16,923 bases of DNA from Anaerolineae bacterium (lineage in GTDB: Bacteria > Chloroflexota > Anaerolineae > Aggregatilineales > Phototrophicaceae), in the NCBI GenBank assembly GCA_028284565.1, contig JANQRM010000131.1, positions 1 to 16,923 on the forward strand, written 5' to 3'. Shown in pieces: positions 14,104-16,923 of the stretch (positions are counted from its first letter, which is position 1; every line of letters begins with the position of its first letter). The position numbers and the translations under genes were made by a program. The notes under the pieces are model-generated. The model had not been told where the DNA came from, did no database searches, and was given only the letters and a program-made list of their open reading frames with translations.

Positions 14104-15225
14104 TTATTGGGTGGTATCGACCTCTAAATCTGGGAATAGATTGAAACTATTCAATACCGCGATGGCATCGCCGTATGCTTCTTGGATACCTGCATCATTC
14201 AAATCAACATCAACGCCTGCCACACGCAAATTTGCCACATGCAGACGGTCATCATTGCCGTTCAACAGGATAGCCAAGCCACTTTCGCTATCGCCATCTA
14301 AGGTTTCGAGTGTATAGGACACCGCGTAGCCAGAGAAATCACCCCGTTCCACAGCTTCCACGTTATTCACCGATACATTAGACCGTGAGGCTTCGACCCA
14401 TGCTTGGGCTTCATCTTCATCGGCAATCGTGGTTGAATCACCTTCAACTCGCAAGACAATATCACCTGATACAATGGTTGCGGGTGTCCCATCCCCAGCA
14501 TCCGTCACTGTCCAGCCATTCGGGAAGCGAATGAGATGTTTATCAGTGGCATCATAATAACCACCCCAATCCAGCGGCTGTCCTTGATACGCCGTCACCG
14601 GATTCACCGTTTGCGAAACTCGTGCCAATAGGTCTTGCAACTCGGCAGATGCATTGTTCGGTGTCAACACACGCACCATATAAATCCACTCTCCGTCTGT
14701 CCATGATTCCTGACGTGCAATGAAGTTCTGTCCACTCCGCGCCAAGCTAAAGTCCAAAATCAAGCGGTCATCTTCAACAGCACGACCTGTTTCTGCCCAT
14801 GTATTGTAATCCCGCCATGTATTGCTCAGCCAACTCTCGTTGAAGAAGTCACCCAAACCGTCAATACCGGCGAGTTCTTCACCTGCTGGCATCACGCGCG
14901 ATTCAATGACGCTCAATTGCTCACCATTGAACATGCTTACCCGTGCTTCACTCGGCGTATTATCAACGATCGTCGGGGTCCAGCCGGTTGGCACAGCCAC
15001 TGTATACAAGCCCGATGGATGCAAAAAGTCTTCATCAAACGCTAACGAAGCCACATCCGGCGGAGGTGGAATTGTCGCAGGGGGTACATCCGTTGGCACA
15101 ATCGGGTCACCAACATGCGACACCTGAATATTACTCGTCAATAAAGGCAACATCACACTCGCCACCATCACCACCGATAACAACACCGCCATAAAGATGG
15201 TGAAGCGTTTACTAGTATCACTCAT
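14104..15225 (-). CDS. Membrane-anchored protein with two PsbP/Mog1-like domains, unknown function
   Basis: The 373-residue protein has a short cytoplasmic head, one hydrophobic helix (about 9-30) and a Pro-rich stalk (PTDVPPATIPPPPD, about 44-57). Two related alpha-beta domains follow. Their starts align: LHPSGLYTVAVPTGWTP near residue 68 and ATDKHLIRFPNGWTVTD near residue 225, each followed by a strand carrying VSMFNGEQLSVIES or IVSGDIVLRVEGD. The Y-(T/I)-V/R-x-P-x-G-W pattern is typical of PsbP/Mog1-like folds, seen in many exported bacterial proteins of unclear role. No cysteine or catalytic motif stands out. GGAG lies ten bases before the ATG, directly behind a hairpin and a run of six T. 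The two-domain, anchored layout echoes the tandem design of the next gene downstream, but there is a terminator between them. Confidence 0.7.
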   Translation of the reverse strand: MSDTSKRFTIFMAVLLSVVMVASVMLPLLTSNIQVSHVGDPIVPTDVPPATIPPPPDVASLAFDEDFLHPSGLYTVAVPTGWTPTIVDNTPSEARVSMFNGEQLSVIESRVMPAGEELAGIDGLGDFFNESWLSNTWRDYNTWAETGRAVEDDRLILDFSLARSGQNFIARQESWTDGEWIYMVRVLTPNNASAELQDLLARVSQTVNPVTAYQGQPLDWGGYYDATDKHLIRFPNGWTVTDAGDGTPATIVSGDIVLRVEGDSTTIADEDEAQAWVEASRSNVSVNNVEAVERGDFSGYAVSYTLETLDGDSESGLAILLNGNDDRLHVANLRVAGVDVDLNDAGIQEAYGDAIAVLNSFNLFPDLEVDTTQ

Positions 15226-15239
15226 ATCAAACTATCTCC

Positions 15240-15269
15240 AAAAAAGCGGATTACAAAACGCGCGTAATC
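15240..15269 (-). promoter_or_regulatory. Hairpin plus T6 in the leader of the PsbP-like gene
   Basis: On the - strand GATTAC and GTAATC (15264-15269 and 15249-15254 on +) form a 6-bp stem around GCGCGTTTT, then CGC and six T lead straight into the GGAG site. It resembles a weak terminator or attenuator; the same inverted repeat could be an operator. Confidence 0.35.
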
Positions 15270-15340
15270 TTACCCCAAAAGCTGATGCCTGTTAAGTCAG
15301 TATCTATGAGGAATGACTCAAGTTAGTCTTCAAGTCAATC

Positions 15341-15366
15341 AAAAGGACTTATCCGCAGATAAGCCC
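15341..15366 (-). terminator. Intrinsic terminator of the small membrane protein gene
   Basis: On the - strand GGGCTTATC and GATAAGTCC form a 9-bp stem with one G-T pair around TGCG, followed by TTTTG. It begins 36 bases after the stop codon at 15403. Confidence 0.72.
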
Positions 15367-15402
15367 CAATTAATTGTCATGCCAATTATATCGAGTCGAA
15401 TA

Positions 15403-15645
15403 CTACTCCCACCAGCGATACCAGACCGCCCGCTTAGGTCCATACCGCCGACCCACCAGCATGCTGCGGTCATAATAGAGCCACAGCCAGAACAGCATCA
15501 AGAAGAACAAACTGCCAATCGCGCCGACCACTGCACCGATAATCCCACCCATACGGACATCACGCCCAGTCTGTTCGTGGATAAATGCTGTGCCAAATGA
15601 GCCAATCACCGCGCCAAATAAGGACCATGCAACAATATAATACAT
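15403..15645 (-). CDS. Small two-helix membrane protein, possibly GlsB/YeaQ-like
   Basis: The 80-residue protein has two hydrophobic segments (about 3-22 and 32-56) joined by a short polar link (HEQTGRDVRMG), with a basic aromatic tail (RRYGPKRAVWYRWW). The second segment opens GGIIGAVVGAIGS, a glycine-rich pattern like the GlsB/YeaQ/YmgE (transglycosylase-associated) small membrane proteins, which are often stress-induced and of unknown function. The match is only by pattern, so an unrelated small membrane protein is quite possible. AGGAGG stands six to seven bases before the ATG, the strongest ribosome site in the window. The gene has a likely promoter at 15679-15706 and its own terminator, so it looks like a single-gene transcript. 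Confidence 0.7.
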   Translation of the reverse strand: MYYIVAWSLFGAVIGSFGTAFIHEQTGRDVRMGGIIGAVVGAIGSLFFLMLFWLWLYYDRSMLVGRRYGPKRAVWYRWWE

Positions 15646-15678
15646 ACAAACCCTCCTGAATCATGTTGTCTACCCATT

Positions 15679-15706
15679 ATCATACATCAGAATGACTTGC
15701 TGAAAA
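15679..15706 (-). promoter_or_regulatory. Candidate promoter of the small membrane protein gene
   Basis: On the - strand TTTTCA (15706-15701) and TATGAT (15684-15679) are 16 bp apart, matching the consensus at 4/6 and 5/6. Transcription would begin about 27 bases before the start codon. Confidence 0.35.
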
Positions 15707-15785
15707 CTAAAAATTTCCGAGTTTGCTGTATCGAATGGAATGTTCAATAAGTAGAAAGGGTGCAAAATCTTAGGTTTGAAAATCG

Positions 15786-15799
15786 TATGCATATGCATA
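15786..15799. repeat. Perfect 14-bp palindrome TATGCATATGCATA
   Basis: The site is a perfect palindrome and also a tandem pair of ATGCAT (15787-15792 and 15793-15798). It lies about 140 bases upstream of the small membrane protein gene. Without a spacer it makes a poor RNA hairpin, so a protein-binding site is the better guess. Confidence 0.45.
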
Positions 15800-15947
15800 G
15801 CCATTTGCTATCGCACTTGGCTTTCCTTATGTGATACGATGGAACTGACGACTTTATCTTAACAATCCTGATGGCTGAGTTGCTGACCTGCTGAAATGCG
15901 AAAAGTCAATCATCTGAAATCGAAATCATACTCAATTCCAACCTTAT

Positions 15948-16009
15948 CCGTCATCACGACGGGAACGTACCTGCCAACCGTCGAAAACAGTTATTATCCG
16001 TGCGACGGT
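15948..16009. repeat. Cluster of CCGTC/GACGG inverted repeats
   Basis: CCGTC (15948-15952) and GACGG (15958-15962) form a 5-bp stem with a 5-base loop. ACCGTCG (15977-15983) and CGACGGT (16003-16009) form a perfect 7-bp stem with a 19-base loop. The same word thus occurs four times in alternating orientation within 62 bases. No T run follows on either strand. Confidence 0.45.
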
Positions 16010-16056
16010 AAACATTTCAGCATGTGAATCACGAACCAATTTCAAACTTTTGTGGG

Positions 16057-16917
16057 TTAATCAGAAGCATATTGTACGCGATCACGAATGGAGGTGTAGA
16101 CAAACACAATCGCAAAAATGGCACTCATCGTCAGCACTATCGAAGCACCAGAGGGAACATTCTGATGGAAGGAGAGGTAAAATCCAGCCAAGCCACTGAG
16201 GATGCCAATCACAGATGCAACCAGAATCATCGAGTACATCCGTTTCGTCAGCAAGCGGGCAGTCGCGGCAGGGGTGATGAGGAGGGCAAGCATCAGCGCA
16301 ATCCCAACGGCTTGTAAACTCGCCACAATCGTCACGGCAATCAAGATGAGAAGGAGAACTCGCAAGAACTCGACACGCAACTTGAGGGTATGTGCCAAGC
16401 TAATATCGAAGCTGATGATGACAAATTGCTTGTAAAAGATGGCGATGGTCAGCACGACAAACAACCCCATCAAAGCCATGATTTCGAGGTCGCTCTGGCT
16501 TATCCCGTTGATGCTACCGAAGAGGATATGCGTGAGGTCAATCGTGTAGTTGCCTTGTGAACTGATGATGGCGATTCCCAGTGCGAACATCGTCACAAAG
16601 ACGAGTCCGACAGCCGTATCTTCTTTCAAACGCTCTCGACGGGTCAAGAAGGCAATCACCAACGCAGAGAGGATACCTGCACCCAAGCCACCCACGAAGA
16701 GATTGCTCCCAACAGCACCGCCCGATGCCGTATAAGAAAGCGCAACGCCCGGCAAAACGGCATGTGCCAGCGCATCACCAAAAAAGGAGAGACCCCGTAC
16801 GACAATAAAGCAACCGATCACCGCACTCACACCGCCGACGAGCATCAACGCCAGCAAACCACGCTGGAAAAAAGTATAAGCAAGGGGTTCTGTGATTAAT
16901 TTAATCAGGTCTTCCAT
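16057..16917 (-). CDS. ABC-3 family metal (Zn/Mn) transporter permease
   Basis: The 286-residue protein is almost wholly hydrophobic with about eight membrane helices, normal for ZnuB/MntB/TroC-type permeases. Family marks are PLAYTFFQRGLLALMLVGG at the start, GLSFFGDALAHAVLPGVAL (about 42-60), the cytoplasmic coupling-type stretch, and ALLITPAATARLL (about 215-227). It forms the membrane channel of an importer for zinc, manganese or iron, working with an ATPase and a metal-binding lipoprotein. Its partners are not in the window and should lie just beyond the right edge, upstream on this strand. Metal choice cannot be read from the permease. The ATG at 16917 has only TTTGAG before it within the visible bases. 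Downstream lies the gene-free stretch, without an obvious terminator. Confidence 0.92.
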   Translation of the reverse strand: MEDLIKLITEPLAYTFFQRGLLALMLVGGVSAVIGCFIVVRGLSFFGDALAHAVLPGVALSYTASGGAVGSNLFVGGLGAGILSALVIAFLTRRERLKEDTAVGLVFVTMFALGIAIISSQGNYTIDLTHILFGSINGISQSDLEIMALMGLFVVLTIAIFYKQFVIISFDISLAHTLKLRVEFLRVLLLILIAVTIVASLQAVGIALMLALLITPAATARLLTKRMYSMILVASVIGILSGLAGFYLSFHQNVPSGASIVLTMSAIFAIVFVYTSIRDRVQYASD

Positions 16918-16923
16918 CTCAAA

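Larger units (their letters stand above)
15646..16056. other. Gene-free stretch of 411 bases
   Basis: No open frame longer than a few dozen codons with a plausible start and ribosome site was seen on either strand. It contains the likely promoter of the small membrane protein, a 14-bp palindrome, a TGATACGAT extended -10-like motif at 15832-15840 (+), and a cluster of CCGTC/GACGG dyads before the end of the permease gene. Confidence 0.6.

Noticed and set aside
15313..15600. Open frame of 95 codons on the + strand across the small membrane protein
   Set aside because: Antisense to a gene with an AGGAGG site, promoter and terminator; no domain of its own.

Overview
The window reads as ordinary chromosome from a free-living bacterium of middling GC content. 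I infer a member of the Chloroflexota (Anaerolineae-like). The reasons are the style of the exported proteins (signal peptide or single anchor, then acidic Ser/Thr/Asp-rich beta-rich domains), a double substrate-binding protein without a lipobox, the alpha-methylacyl-CoA racemase-like gene, and small WW-motif membrane proteins. This is a family-pattern judgement; there is no rRNA or marker gene to test it. Most genes have clear purine-rich ribosome binding sites, and these were used to correct several starts.

Bases 1-3581 (+) hold housekeeping-type genes: a 5'-cut TrmA/RlmD-like RNA methyltransferase that lacks its catalytic cysteine, a cold-shock protein, an inositol-monophosphatase-family phosphatase and an alpha-methylacyl-CoA racemase-like CoA enzyme. 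Bases 3628-6044 alternate in strand: a stand-alone Wzz-type chain-length protein (-), an exported PPC-like protein (+), and a small H-box protein with no ATPase domain (-). The last two share the four bases CTAG for both stop codons.

Bases 6186-8388 (+) hold a dual-specificity phosphatase followed by three diverged tandem paralogues. Each paralogue is a single-pass membrane protein with a WW motif between two cysteines. Bases 8551-10262 (+) hold a kinase-fold protein that has lost its catalytic motifs (a pseudokinase), followed by a small nucleoside deoxyribosyltransferase/DNPH1-like protein. The two genes share a G-poor 32-base leader and lack ribosome binding sites.

Bases 10292-16917 (-) hold an anchored YceI-domain protein, an 873-residue protein made of two fused ABC substrate-binding domains, an anchored protein with two PsbP/Mog1-like domains, a two-helix small membrane protein, and a Zn/Mn-type ABC permease cut off from its partners at the window edge. 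Several have recognisable intrinsic terminators. Bases 15646-16056 have no gene but carry a 14-bp palindrome and a cluster of CCGTC/GACGG dyads.

No mobile element, CRISPR array, tRNA or rRNA was seen. The best candidates for something undescribed are the WW-paralogue cassette with its phosphatase, the pseudokinase plus deoxyribosyltransferase-like pair, and the double substrate-binding protein without a transporter. None is proven to be a system.
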